Positions 16,334 to 25,303 of a stretch of DNA of 64,000 bases are shown here, in pieces (the first letter of the stretch is position 1; each line of letters begins with the position of its first letter). Position numbers and translations under genes: made by a program. The DNA is from Microtetraspora malaysiensis (GTDB taxonomy: Bacteria; Actinomycetota; Actinomycetes; Streptosporangiales; Streptosporangiaceae). The notes below the pieces were generated by a model that did not search any database, was not told where the DNA came from, and worked only from the letters and a program-made list of their open reading frames with translations. The stretch lies in contig NZ_BBYJ01000012.1 of assembly GCF_001528665.1 (NCBI RefSeq), positions 184,812 through 248,811 of the forward strand, read 5' to 3'.

Positions 16334-16852
16334 CTACCCGGCCTGGGAGTCGGAGCAGGAGACCGCAAGCGCCTCGTCCCCGGCGGCGGCCCCGCCCGTC
16401 TCGTACGAGCTGAGCGCCTCGACCTTGGAAGCCGAAGGCGACCTGTCGTCGAACCGGTAGCCCAGCCACTCCCTGGCCAGCCGCCGGGCGAGCTCCAGGC
16501 CGATGACTCGCTGCCCGAAGCACAGGACCTGCGCGTTGTTACTGAGGATCGCGCGCTCGACGGAGAAGCCGTCGTGCGCGGTGACGGCCCGGATGCCGGG
16601 CACCTTGTTGGCGCTGATCGCCACACCGAGCCCGGTGCCGCAGATCAGCAGGGCGCGGTCCGCCTCGCCCGCGGCGACGAGCCGCGCCGCCGCGACCGCC
16701 ACGTGCGGGTATGCCGTGTGCTGCCCGGCGCCGACCCCGACGTCGATGACCTCGCCGACGCGGTCGTCCGCGAGCAGGTCGGCCTTGAGGACCTCCTTGT
16801 AGTCGAGTCCGGCATCGTCACTGCCCACGACGATGCGCAATTTGTTGGTCAT
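16334..16852 (-). CDS. RpiB/LacAB-family isomerase, likely D-erythrulose-4-phosphate isomerase
   Basis: 172 residues. The family is shown by [16 protein letters not shown], where canonical RpiB has GSDHAG, and by the active-site block [19 protein letters not shown] with Cys near residue 71, then [19 protein letters not shown] and [18 protein letters not shown]. RpiB enzymes interconvert aldose and ketose phosphates. The variant GSDDAG and the kinase neighbour favour tetrulose 4-phosphate to erythrose 4-phosphate (EryI/DerI type) over ribose 5-phosphate. The SDR start lies 33 bases beyond its stop. The substrate is inferred from context. Confidence 0.82.
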   Translation of the reverse strand: MTNKLRIVVGSDDAGLDYKEVLKADLLADDRVGEVIDVGVGAGQHTAYPHVAVAAARLVAAGEADRALLICGTGLGVAISANKVPGIRAVTAHDGFSVERAILSNNAQVLCFGQRVIGLELARRLAREWLGYRFDDRSPSASKVEALSSYETGGAAAGDEALAVSCSDSQAG

Positions 16853-16901
16853 TCCCCCACCTCTTCGTACATTTCACACTTCTTCGCGCTTGGAGTAGAG
16901 A

Positions 16902-18629
16902 TCACTCAGCGGCGAGCTCGCGGGCCACGACGTCGAGGCACATCGCCATCGACAGGGCCCCGGCGTCAGGCGTCCCGACACTCTTCTCGGCGAGCGGCCG
17001 CGCCCGGCCGACCCTGGGCCGCAGCGCCGCCGTCGCCTCGGCCGCGCGCCCGGCGGCTTGGGCGGCCTCGGCCCAGGCGTCCGCCAGCGGACGGTGGGCC
17101 GCGACGCCCGCGTCGAGCGCGTCGGCGAAGGGCGCGAGCGCGTCGAGCATCGTCTTGTCGCCGACCTCGACCTTGCCAAGGCGGCGCAGTTCGGCGACCC
17201 CGGCCCGGACCGCCGCCGCCACGCGGGCGGCCGGGACTTCGTCGCCCTGGTCGCCCAGCTCGTCACCGACGGCGCGCAGGATCGCGCCCCACAGGACGCC
17301 GGACGTGCCCCCGGCCTTCGCGGCCCAGGCGTCGCCCGCGGCGGCCAGGACCGACCCGGCTCCCGCGCCCCGGCCCGCGGCCGTGGTCGCGCCCTTCAGC
17401 GCGGCGCTCACGCCGTTGACCATCCCCCGGCCGTGGTCGCCGTCGCCGGCGACCGCGTCGATCCGGCCCAGCTCAGCCTCGGCCTCGCGCAACCGCTCGC
17501 TCATCGCGCCGAGCGCGCGGACCGCCGTCACCGCGCAGGCGCGCGACGCGGCCGACCCGGCCCGCTCGACCTCCTGCCCCGCGTCGGACGCCTGCTCGGC
17601 GCGGCGACGGACACCGGCCGGCGCGGCGGCCACCGCGCCCTTCCGGTACGCGGGCGTGTCGGCCGAAGCCCGCCACAGCCGTTCGAGCTCGTCGTCGAGC
17701 GGGACGACGGTGAGCGAGCAGCCGGCCATGTCGAGGCTGGTCACCAGCTCGCCGACCTCGGGCTCGACCACGGTGAACCCGCGCTCGGCCAGCAGCTCCG
17801 CCACCGAACGCCAGACGATGAACAGCTCCTCGTGCTTGGTGGTGCCGAGGCCGTTCAGGATCACGCCGAGGCGCCGCTCACCGTCGGCCGGGACCTCGGC
17901 GAGCACGCCGTCCACCAGCCGCCGGGCGAGGTCGCGCGCGCTCGGCAGTTCCTCCTCCGAGATGCCTGGTTCGCCGTGGATGCCCAGGCCGACGCCCATC
18001 CGCCCGGCGGGGACCGAGAACAGCGGCGCCGGGTCACCCGGCAGGGTGCAGCCGCCGAAGGCGACGCCGAGCGTGCGGGTGCGGTCGTTGGCGTGCCGCG
18101 CGACCCGCTCCACCTCGTCGAGGGAGTAGCCCTCCTCGGCGGCGGCGCCCGCGACCTTGAAGACGACGAAGTCCCCCGCGATGCCGCGCCGCTTCCCGGC
18201 CTCGTCGGCGGGCGCGCTGGCGATGTCGTCGGTGACGAACAGCACCCGCGCGTCCACCCCCTCGGCCGCCAGCCGGTCGCGGGCGAGGGTGAAGTTCATG
18301 ACGTCGCCGGCGTAGTTGCCGGTGATGAACAGGAGCCCGGCGTCGGAGGCGGCCGCCCGGCCGACCGAGACCGCGTCCTGGGTGGAGGGCGAGGTGAAGA
18401 CGTGCCCCACCACCGCGCCGTCGGCGAAGCCGGCGCCCACCACCCCGCAGAACGCGGGGTAGTGCCCGGAGCCGCCGCCGACGACCACCGCGACCTTGCC
18501 CGCCGGCGTCTCCGCGGCCCGCACCACGCCTCCGGGGACCCGCGTCACGTAACGCGAGTGGGCGTCGGCGAAGCCCGCGAGCATCTCGTCGGCGAACGCG
18601 CGGGGGTCGTTGTACAGGCGCGTCATCAC
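16902..18629 (-). CDS. Fused DhaK-DhaL ATP-dependent dihydroxyacetone/erythrulose kinase
   Basis: 575 residues, the full length of single-chain Dha kinases. The DhaK half has VVVGGGSGHYPAFCG, TGNYAGDVMNF and the substrate-binding His in GVGLGIHGEPG (about 217), which forms a hemiaminal with the ketose carbonyl. The DhaL half carries the Mg-ATP motif AVAGDGDHGRGM (about 396) and AGGTSGVLWGAIL. It phosphorylates dihydroxyacetone or, as in LerK/DerK of mycobacteria, erythrulose. The downstream RpiB-type isomerase and SDR favour erythrulose. It starts ATGATG; both frames agree. Confidence 0.88.
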   Translation of the reverse strand: MMTRLYNDPRAFADEMLAGFADAHSRYVTRVPGGVVRAAETPAGKVAVVVGGGSGHYPAFCGVVGAGFADGAVVGHVFTSPSTQDAVSVGRAAASDAGLLFITGNYAGDVMNFTLARDRLAAEGVDARVLFVTDDIASAPADEAGKRRGIAGDFVVFKVAGAAAEEGYSLDEVERVARHANDRTRTLGVAFGGCTLPGDPAPLFSVPAGRMGVGLGIHGEPGISEEELPSARDLARRLVDGVLAEVPADGERRLGVILNGLGTTKHEELFIVWRSVAELLAERGFTVVEPEVGELVTSLDMAGCSLTVVPLDDELERLWRASADTPAYRKGAVAAAPAGVRRRAEQASDAGQEVERAGSAASRACAVTAVRALGAMSERLREAEAELGRIDAVAGDGDHGRGMVNGVSAALKGATTAAGRGAGAGSVLAAAGDAWAAKAGGTSGVLWGAILRAVGDELGDQGDEVPAARVAAAVRAGVAELRRLGKVEVGDKTMLDALAPFADALDAGVAAHRPLADAWAEAAQAAGRAAEATAALRPRVGRARPLAEKSVGTPDAGALSMAMCLDVVARELAAE

Positions 18630-18684
18630 ATCCTCCAGTCGGTAGGCCGGCCGCTGGGGCCGGCGGGTCGGCGGTCGGCGCCTT

Positions 18685-19503
18685 CTATGGAACGGGCGGC
18701 GCGACGACCACGTTGATCCCCTTGCCGCGGAGCCGCTCCACCTCGGCGGCCGGGGTCTGCTCGTCCACGATGACGACGTCGAAGCTGGTCAGCGGCATGA
18801 GCGCGTGCAGGGCTCGCCGCGAGAACTTCGTGTGGTCGGCCAGCAGGATCTTGCGCTCGGCGCACTCCAGGAGCGCCTGCTTCACCGTGACGATCTCCTC
18901 CATCTGGTGGTAGCAGACGTCTCCGACGATCGCGGCGGTGGACATGACGCACACGTCGGCGCGCAGCTCCCTGGCGGACGCCACGGTGACGCGGCCGAGG
19001 AACGCGTCGGCCCACTCGTAGTACTGGCCGCCCAGCGCCAGCAGCGTGATGCCGGGCTGCCGGGTCATCATCTTGATCAGGTGCAACGACGGTGTGATCA
19101 CCGTCAGGGGAGCACGCTCGACGAGCCGCTCGGCGAGCGGCACGATCGTGGTCGAGTCGTCGAGCACGACCGCCTCACCGGGTTCGATCATCTCGAGTGC
19201 GGCGGCCGACAGGGCGCGCTTGCTGTCGCGGTTGCGCGACCCCCGGTACGCCGTACTCGCCTCGACCAGGCTGGTCGCGACCGCGGTGGCCTGGCCGCGC
19301 GTCTTGCGCAGCAGCCCTTTGCTCTCCAGCTCGCTCAGGTCGCGATGGATGGTCATGACGCTGACGCCGAGCTGCTCGCTGAGCTCCTCGATGCGGACGG
19401 AGCCGTGCTGCATCACGTACTCCGCGATCCGGTCCCACCTCGCCTGCTGCCGGCTGGGCCGTCCGTGCCCCGTGCCGTCCAGGGACTCCGTGCTGTTCCC
19501 CAC
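18685..19503 (-). CDS. DeoR-family transcriptional regulator
   Basis: 272 residues from a GTG. An N-terminal DeoR helix-turn-helix (RIEELSEQLGVSVMTIHRDL, near 36-55) is followed by the sugar-phosphate-binding DeoRC domain with LDDSTTIVPLAERL, ITPSLHLIKMM and LLADHTKFSRRAL. The frame is open upstream, but GCGAGG precedes this GTG and conservation starts here. It is encoded inside the leftward operon between the binding-protein and kinase genes. It probably represses both divergent promoters in the 23.3-23.4 kb gap, with a tetrulose phosphate as likely inducer. Confidence 0.87.
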   Translation of the reverse strand: MGNSTESLDGTGHGRPSRQQARWDRIAEYVMQHGSVRIEELSEQLGVSVMTIHRDLSELESKGLLRKTRGQATAVATSLVEASTAYRGSRNRDSKRALSAAALEMIEPGEAVVLDDSTTIVPLAERLVERAPLTVITPSLHLIKMMTRQPGITLLALGGQYYEWADAFLGRVTVASARELRADVCVMSTAAIVGDVCYHQMEEIVTVKQALLECAERKILLADHTKFSRRALHALMPLTSFDVVIVDEQTPAAEVERLRGKGINVVVAPPVP

Positions 19504-19597
19504 TGAACCGAACCTCGCATCCGCTCCATGGACGGGACCGTGCCGGTCCCGTCCGTACGACGTGCGCGGGGCGGCCGTGACCGCCCCGCTCACTCGG

Positions 19598-20629
19598 TCA
19601 TTCCTCGTTCGCGATGTTGCCGCTTTGCAGGTTCTTGTCAACAAGATCCGGAAGCTTGGCGAGGAAGGCGTCCTTGCCCGTGACCACGTGGTCGAGGAGC
19701 TTGTCGACGTTCTCCGGCGTGATGGCCGGCATCACGTACGTGTTGGTCTTCTGGAAGCTCTCCTTCTTGACCACACGGAGGGCCACCGCGAGACCGGCGC
19801 CCATCTCGACCCGGCCGTGCTGGAGGGAGGAGCCGATCAGCTCGCCGCTCTTGACGGCCTGCAGGCCGTCCTGGATGCCGTCGATGCCGACGACGGGCAG
19901 GGACTTGCCGGCCTCCTTGAGCGCGCGCAGGGCGCCCAGCGCCATGTCGTCGTTCTCGGCCACGATCCCGTTGAGCTGGTCGCCGAAGCTGGACAGCCAG
20001 TTCTTGGTCTTGTTGACCGCCTCGTCGCGGTTCCAGTTGGCGGTGTCCTTGGCGAGCACCTTGATGTCGGGGTACTTCTCCAGGGTCTGCATGATGCCCT
20101 TGGTCCGGTCGAGCTCCGGCGAGGAGGCGAGCGGGCCCTGCAGGATGACGATGTTGCCCTTGCCGCCGAGCTTGTCGGCCATCTGCTGCATCTCCTGCGC
20201 GCCCGCCGCGACGTCGTCGGGGAGCACGGTGGCGGCCAGCGAGCCGGTGTCCTTCAGCGACGTGTTGACCGCGATGACGGGGATGTTCTTCGCCGTGGCC
20301 TGGGCGATCTGCGGGCTGAGGGAGTCGGCCTGCACCGGGGCGATCACGATCGCGTCCACGCCGGCGTTGATGAGCTGCTCCATCTGGCTGGCCTGGGTGT
20401 TGACATCGCCTCCGGCGTTCAGCCAGGTGAGGTTCACGTCGCGGGCCTTGGCGTAGGCCTCCATGCCTTCCTTGCCCTGGGTGATGAAGGAGGTCATGTC
20501 GTAGACGGTGACGCCGATCCTGACCTTGCCGCTCCCACCTCCGGAGCCGGAGTCGCCGGCACCGCAGCCGGCGGCACCGAGGGCCAGCACCGCGGTGATC
20601 ACCGCGGCAGCCCGGATCTTCTTGAACAT
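19598..20629 (-). CDS. Ribose-type (CUT2) ABC sugar-binding lipoprotein
   Basis: 343 residues. A lipoprotein signal with lipobox LGAAGC (Cys near 22) and a Gly/Ser linker precede a periplasmic-binding-protein type 1 domain: [55 protein letters not shown] and [16 protein letters not shown]. This is the RbsB-like fold used for pentoses, polyols and other small sugars. It is anchored outside the membrane and delivers substrate to the permease and ATPase encoded just upstream. AGGGAAG precedes the ATG. Confidence 0.9.
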   Translation of the reverse strand: MFKKIRAAAVITAVLALGAAGCGAGDSGSGGGSGKVRIGVTVYDMTSFITQGKEGMEAYAKARDVNLTWLNAGGDVNTQASQMEQLINAGVDAIVIAPVQADSLSPQIAQATAKNIPVIAVNTSLKDTGSLAATVLPDDVAAGAQEMQQMADKLGGKGNIVILQGPLASSPELDRTKGIMQTLEKYPDIKVLAKDTANWNRDEAVNKTKNWLSSFGDQLNGIVAENDDMALGALRALKEAGKSLPVVGIDGIQDGLQAVKSGELIGSSLQHGRVEMGAGLAVALRVVKKESFQKTNTYVMPAITPENVDKLLDHVVTGKDAFLAKLPDLVDKNLQSGNIANEE

Positions 20630-20724
20630 GCGCGTACTTCCCTTGCTGAGGAGTGCGGGCGGCGGGCCGCCCGAAGAGGGGTTGGGTGATGACCTGTCGC
20701 CGGGTTCCACGGCGTGGTCCGGGG

Positions 20725-21753
20725 TCAGCGCGATCGGCGCCGGACGACCCAGACGTCGAGGGCGACGGCGGCGATGATGAGCACGCCCTTGATCACCTTC
20801 TGCCAGTAGGACGGGACGATGAGCAGGTCCAGGCCGTTGTTCAGGGTCTGGATCAGGAACAGGCCGAGGATGGTGCCCCAGACGGTGCCGCGGCCGCCCA
20901 TGAGGCTGGCCCCGCCGATGACGACGGCGGCGATGGCGTCGAGCTCGTAGCCCGCGCCGAGGCTGGGGAACGCGGAGATGACGCGGGACGAGAGGATCAC
21001 TCCCGAGAGCCCGGCGAGCCCGCCGCTGATCACATAGACGCTGAACAGCGTCCGGTTCACGTTGAGGCCGGCGATCCGGGACGCGAGCGGGTTGCCGCCC
21101 ACCGCGTAGACGCGCAGGCCGTAAGTCGTGCGCGACATCAGCACGATCATGATCGCGAACCCAAGGATCATGATGATGACCGGCAGGTCGATGCCGAAGA
21201 CCTTGGTGTTGGCGATCGCCGAGTAACCCGGCGGCAGGCCGTTGATGGGGGCGCCGTTGCCGAGCACGTACGCGAGCCCCGAGGCGACCGTCATCATGCC
21301 CAGGGTGGCCACGAACGGCGGCACCCCGAGCCGGGAGACGGCGAAGCCGCTGACCGCGCCGACGGCCACACCGACCAGGACGGCGGCCAGGACGGCCAGC
21401 CACATCCGCTCGGGGTGGTCCTTCACGACCAGGGCCGCCGTCATGGCGCTGGCGGCGATGACGCTGCCCACGCTCAGGTCGATGCCGCCGGTCAGGATCA
21501 CCAGCGTCTGGCCCAGGGCGATGAGCGCGAACGGCGCGGCGGCGATCGCGATGGTCTGGAGGTTGCCCACCGTGCCGAAGCGGTCGCTCATGTACAGGAA
21601 GTAGAGGATCACCAGGACCATGACGAGGACCATGGGATTGCGGATCGCCCACTCCCGTACGGCCTCGCCGGCGCGGCCGAGGGCGGGACCGCGCCGTTCC
21701 GGCGGCTGTGCGGGCGAATTCTGCCCAGTAGTGCTGGGCGCGGCTACGTTCAC
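20725..21753 (-). CDS. Ribose-type (CUT2) ABC permease, RbsC-like
   Basis: 342 residues from a GTG. About ten hydrophobic helices with the CUT2 permease signatures [32 protein letters not shown] and the ending [18 protein letters not shown]. It forms the homodimeric membrane channel with the RbsA-like ATPase whose stop is 25 bases upstream. Substrate is inferred from context to be a tetritol or similar polyol. Confidence 0.9.
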   Translation of the reverse strand: MNVAAPSTTGQNSPAQPPERRGPALGRAGEAVREWAIRNPMVLVMVLVILYFLYMSDRFGTVGNLQTIAIAAAPFALIALGQTLVILTGGIDLSVGSVIAASAMTAALVVKDHPERMWLAVLAAVLVGVAVGAVSGFAVSRLGVPPFVATLGMMTVASGLAYVLGNGAPINGLPPGYSAIANTKVFGIDLPVIIMILGFAIMIVLMSRTTYGLRVYAVGGNPLASRIAGLNVNRTLFSVYVISGGLAGLSGVILSSRVISAFPSLGAGYELDAIAAVVIGGASLMGGRGTVWGTILGLFLIQTLNNGLDLLIVPSYWQKVIKGVLIIAAVALDVWVVRRRSR

Positions 21754-21778
21754 GGTGGGTTCCTTGGATCAGTGGTTC

Positions 21779-23281
21779 TTAAGCGACGTTGAGGCCCGCG
21801 GCATGCCGGAAGATCCGCTCCTGCACGTCCGGCGCGTCCATGGCGCGGCGGTCCAGCTCGGCGACGACCCCGCCGCCGCGCATGACCAGGAGCCGGTGGG
21901 ACAGCCCGATGACCTCGCCCATGTCGGATGACGCCATCAGCACGGCGAGGCCGGATTCGGCGAGCCGGGTGATCGCACGGTAGATCTCGCTCCGCGCGCC
22001 GATGTCGACGCCGCGGGTGGGCTCGTCCAGCAGGAGGACCTTGACGTCGCCGGAGAGCCAGCGGCCGAGGACCACCTTCTGCTGGTTGCCGCCCGAGAGG
22101 GTCTGCACCTCCTGGGAGAGCCCCCGGCTGCGCAGACCCAGTGTCCGTCCCCACTCGCCGACGGCCCCGGCCCGTGCCTTGGGACGGAGCCATCCGGCGA
22201 CGGAGAACGCCTTCAGGTGGGGCAGCGAGCCGTTGTCGAGCACGTCCATGGACAGGACCAGCCCCGCGCCCTTGCGGTCCTCGGGCACGAGCGCCACGCC
22301 GGCGGCGATCGCGTCCGTCACCCGGTTGGGCCGCAGCCGCCGACCGGCGACCTCGATCTCACCGCCGGTGCGGCCGCGTACGCCGAAGAGGGTCTCCAGC
22401 AGTTCGGTGCGGCCGGCGCCGATCAGGCCGGCGAGTCCGACGATCTCCCCCGCGCGCACCTCCAGGTCCACCGGCGGCGCTCCCTCGCGCCGGACGCCGG
22501 CCACGCGGAGGGCGACCTCCGCCCGGGGCTCCGGCCGGGCGGGGAAGAGCTCCGACAGCTCCCTGCCGATCATGTGCTGGACGATGTCGTGTTCCGAGAG
22601 CGCCGACAGCGGCTCGTCGGCGACGAGCTTGCCGTCGCGCAGGACCACGACCCGGTCGGCGACCGCCTGGATCTCCGCCATCTTGTGCGTGGTGTAGACG
22701 ATGGCCACGCCGCGCCCGCGGAGCTGGTCGATCAGTGTGAAGAGCCGATCGACCTCGCGGTCGGAGATCGCGGAGGTGGGCTCGTCGAGGAGCACGACGC
22801 GCGCGCCCCACGACGTGTTCTTGACGATCTCGACGAGCTGGGTCATGCCGACCGACAGCCGGCGCATCGGGGTGCGCGGGTCGAGGTCGATGCCGAAGAC
22901 GGTGAGCATCTCGTGGGCGGCCTTGATCATGCCGCGCCGGTCGAGCAGGCCGGTCCTGGTCCGCTTCTCCCTGCCCACGAAGAGGTTCTCGTAGATGGAC
23001 AGGTCGGGGATCGGCGCGAGTTCCTGCGGGACGATGCCGATGCCGGCGCCGCGTGCGGCGTGAACGTCGCCCGAGGCGAGCGGCTCGCCGCCGGAGAGGA
23101 CCTCGCCCGAGTCCGGGCGGAGCTGACCAGAAATGATCTTGAGTAGCGTGGACTTGCCCGCGCCGTTCTCACCGGCCAGCACGGTGACCGTGCCGGGCTC
23201 CAGCCGCAGGCTCACGCCGCGCAGGATGGGGAGACCTCCGAAGCTTTTCGTGAGATCCCGGCACTCAAGCGAACCGTTCAC
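21779..23281 (-). CDS. Ribose-type (CUT2) ABC ATPase with two nucleotide-binding domains, RbsA-like
   Basis: 500 residues. First domain: Walker A VLAGENGAGKSTLLK, signature RRLSVGMTQLVEI, Walker B VVLLDEPTSA. Second domain: degenerate Walker A GLAGLIGAGRTELLE, signature LSGGNQQKVVLGRWL, Walker B VLLLDEPTRGVD. This two-domain layout is diagnostic of RbsA/MglA. The GTG with GGAG upstream is preferred over an upstream in-frame ATG (23341), which would overlap the predicted leftward promoter. It is the first gene of the leftward operon. Confidence 0.9.
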   Translation of the reverse strand: MNGSLECRDLTKSFGGLPILRGVSLRLEPGTVTVLAGENGAGKSTLLKIISGQLRPDSGEVLSGGEPLASGDVHAARGAGIGIVPQELAPIPDLSIYENLFVGREKRTRTGLLDRRGMIKAAHEMLTVFGIDLDPRTPMRRLSVGMTQLVEIVKNTSWGARVVLLDEPTSAISDREVDRLFTLIDQLRGRGVAIVYTTHKMAEIQAVADRVVVLRDGKLVADEPLSALSEHDIVQHMIGRELSELFPARPEPRAEVALRVAGVRREGAPPVDLEVRAGEIVGLAGLIGAGRTELLETLFGVRGRTGGEIEVAGRRLRPNRVTDAIAAGVALVPEDRKGAGLVLSMDVLDNGSLPHLKAFSVAGWLRPKARAGAVGEWGRTLGLRSRGLSQEVQTLSGGNQQKVVLGRWLSGDVKVLLLDEPTRGVDIGARSEIYRAITRLAESGLAVLMASSDMGEVIGLSHRLLVMRGGGVVAELDRRAMDAPDVQERIFRHAAGLNVA

Positions 23282-23311
23282 GCTGACTCCGATGTGGCGA
23301 GGTTGACGTAG

Positions 23312-23348
23312 ATCTAACAGCGTCGCTGCTTGATGGGACACGTTAGAT
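23312..23348 (-). promoter_or_regulatory. Inverted repeat with 23-base spacer over the leftward promoter
   Basis: ATCTAAC (23312-23318) and GTTAGAT (23342-23348) are exact inverted repeats. The right arm overlaps a leftward -10 box (TAACGT on the minus strand, 23345-23340) that has a TTGTTC -35 box at 23368-23363 and a 17-base spacer. It is a likely binding site for the DeoR regulator of this locus. Confidence 0.5.
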
Positions 23349-23372
23349 GGTTAATTTCACCGGAACAAGACA

Positions 23373-23427
23373 TTGACAGGTATATTTTTCACATCTGATA
23401 CTGCCGTATGTCACACGAAAGATGTGA
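23373..23427 (+). promoter_or_regulatory. Rightward promoter with matching inverted repeat
   Basis: TTGACA (23373-23378) and GATACT (23397-23402), 18 bases apart, form a good promoter for the rightward genes. TCACATCT (23389-23396) lies in its spacer and pairs exactly with AGATGTGA (23420-23427) across 23 bases. The spacing equals that of the leftward repeat, which supports one shared repressor, presumably the DeoR protein. Confidence 0.55.
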
Positions 23428-23542
23428 TGTAGCGTCCTGGAGAGGCGTTCAGTCCGCGCCCCGCCCCGCCGGACGTACGACCGCAGCCCCGCTCCCGGGG
23501 GCCCCGGCCATGTCGAATCGACCGACCAAGGTGACACGAGCT

Positions 23543-25300
23543 ATGAACCAGCCGGACCCGACCATGTCCGCAGCGCCCTCGTCCGCGTACCCGTCCGCGC
23601 CGGACGGGCTGACCCGGGACACCGCCGGCGCGCCGGAGGCGCTGCTGCGGCGGCGCGCCGAGGCGCTCGGCCGGCTCGCCCGCGGCGTCGACCTCGTCGT
23701 CGTCGGCGCGGGCGTCAACGGCGCCGGCATCGCCTGGGACGCGGCGGCGCGCGGGCTGCGGGTGGCCCTGCTGGACAAGGGGGATGTCGGCTCCGGCACA
23801 TCGTCCTGGTCGAGCCGCATGGTGCACGGCGGGCTCAAGTACCTGGAGCAGAAGGACGTCCGGCTGGTCCGCGAGTCCCTGCGCGAGCGCGAGTGGCTGC
23901 TGCAGGCCGCCCCGCACCTGGTCAAGCCGCTGCGGTTCGTCCTCCCGTTCTACCGGGGCAACTCGCACGGCAAGGCTATCCTGCGGCTCGGCATGGTCGC
24001 CTACGACGTGCTCAGCTTCGACAAGACGGTGGACCACCACCGGGTCTACTCCAAGGACCAGCTGCTGCGGCTGTGCCCCGGCCTCAGCCCGGACGGCCTG
24101 CAGGGCGGCGCCGCCTACTACGACGCGCAGGTCGAGTTCGCCGAGCGGATGGTCCTGGAGACCACCCTCGCCGCGACCGCCGAAGGCGCCACCGTGCTGA
24201 CCTACGCCCAGGTAGACGAGATCCTCCTCTCCGGCGACCGGGTGCGCGGGGTCGGCTTCACCGACCGGCTCACCGGCGAGCGCCGCGAGATCGCCGCCCC
24301 CGTCGTCGTGAACGCCTCCGGCCCCTGGGTGGACGAGACGCTGGCCGCCGCGCTCGGCGAGCGCGCGGGCGTGCGCCGCATGGGCGGCACCAAGGGCAGC
24401 CACTACGTCGTTGACCCGTTCCCCGGCGCGCCCGACCAGGCGTTCTACTATGAGGCGCACCGCGACGGCCGGCCGCTGATGGTCATCCCGTGGCTCGGCC
24501 GCTATCTCATCGGCAGCACCGACCTGCGCTTCGACGGCGACCTCGACACCGTACGCAGCGACGAGGAGGAGCTCGCTTACATCCTGGAGGAGACCAACCG
24601 GATCATCCCCTCCGCCCGGCTCACTCCGGCGGACGTCCGCTACAGCTACTGCGGTGTACGGCCCCTGCCGTACGACGCGGACAAGCCGGAGGGCGACATC
24701 TCCCGGCGGCACCTGCTCGTGGACCACGCCCCCGACGTGATCGGCCTGATCTCGGTGATCGGCGGCAAGCTCACCACGTTCCGCGGGCTCGCCGAGGAGG
24801 CCGTGGACGAGATCATGGCCCGGCGCGGCCCCCGCCTGCCGCGCCTGTCGCGCCGCTGGACGCGGCGGCGCAGCTCCACCGCCCGGATGCGGCTGCCCGG
24901 GGCCCGCGCCCTCGACCTTGACGCGTTCGCGCGCGAGTTCACCGCGTCGTCCGGCCTGCCCGCCGCGAGTGCCGAGCGCCTGGTCCGCGTGTACGGCACC
25001 CGTGCGGCCGACGTCGCCGCGCTCGCCGCCGCCGACCCGCGCCTGGCCGAGGTCGTGGACGAGGCGACCGGCACCATCGCGGCGCAGGTCGTCTTCGCCG
25101 TGCGCGAGGAGTTCGCCACCACGATCGCCGACGTCGTCGCCCGCCGTACCATGATCGGCCTCGAACCCGACCTGGGCGTCCCGGCGCTGGAGCGGATCGG
25201 CGCCGTGCTGGCCGAGCACTGCGGCTGGGACGTGGAGCGGGTCGAGCGTGACGTCGCCGGATACCGCGCCTACATCCGCCGCCTCAGCGAGATCGGCTGA
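23543..25300 (+). CDS. GlpD/EryB-like FAD-dependent polyol-phosphate dehydrogenase
   Basis: 585 residues. FAD motif VVVGAGVNGAGIAWDAAARG, then GTSSWSSRMVHGGLKYLE, the block IGSTDLRFDGDLD and SYCGVRPLPYD, with a C-terminal helical domain as in glycerol-3-phosphate dehydrogenases. It oxidises a polyol phosphate to a ketose phosphate at the membrane, passing electrons to quinone. A kinase and an EryH-like isomerase follow at once, so erythritol-phosphate dehydrogenase (EryB role) is favoured over glycerol 3-phosphate. The ATG after AAGGTGA is preferred; an in-frame ATG at 23408 right after the -10 box would give a leaderless, 45-residue-longer form. Confidence 0.85.
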   Translation: MNQPDPTMSAAPSSAYPSAPDGLTRDTAGAPEALLRRRAEALGRLARGVDLVVVGAGVNGAGIAWDAAARGLRVALLDKGDVGSGTSSWSSRMVHGGLKYLEQKDVRLVRESLREREWLLQAAPHLVKPLRFVLPFYRGNSHGKAILRLGMVAYDVLSFDKTVDHHRVYSKDQLLRLCPGLSPDGLQGGAAYYDAQVEFAERMVLETTLAATAEGATVLTYAQVDEILLSGDRVRGVGFTDRLTGERREIAAPVVVNASGPWVDETLAAALGERAGVRRMGGTKGSHYVVDPFPGAPDQAFYYEAHRDGRPLMVIPWLGRYLIGSTDLRFDGDLDTVRSDEEELAYILEETNRIIPSARLTPADVRYSYCGVRPLPYDADKPEGDISRRHLLVDHAPDVIGLISVIGGKLTTFRGLAEEAVDEIMARRGPRLPRLSRRWTRRRSSTARMRLPGARALDLDAFAREFTASSGLPAASAERLVRVYGTRAADVAALAAADPRLAEVVDEATGTIAAQVVFAVREEFATTIADVVARRTMIGLEPDLGVPALERIGAVLAEHCGWDVERVERDVAGYRAYIRRLSEIG

Positions 25301-25303
25301 CGC

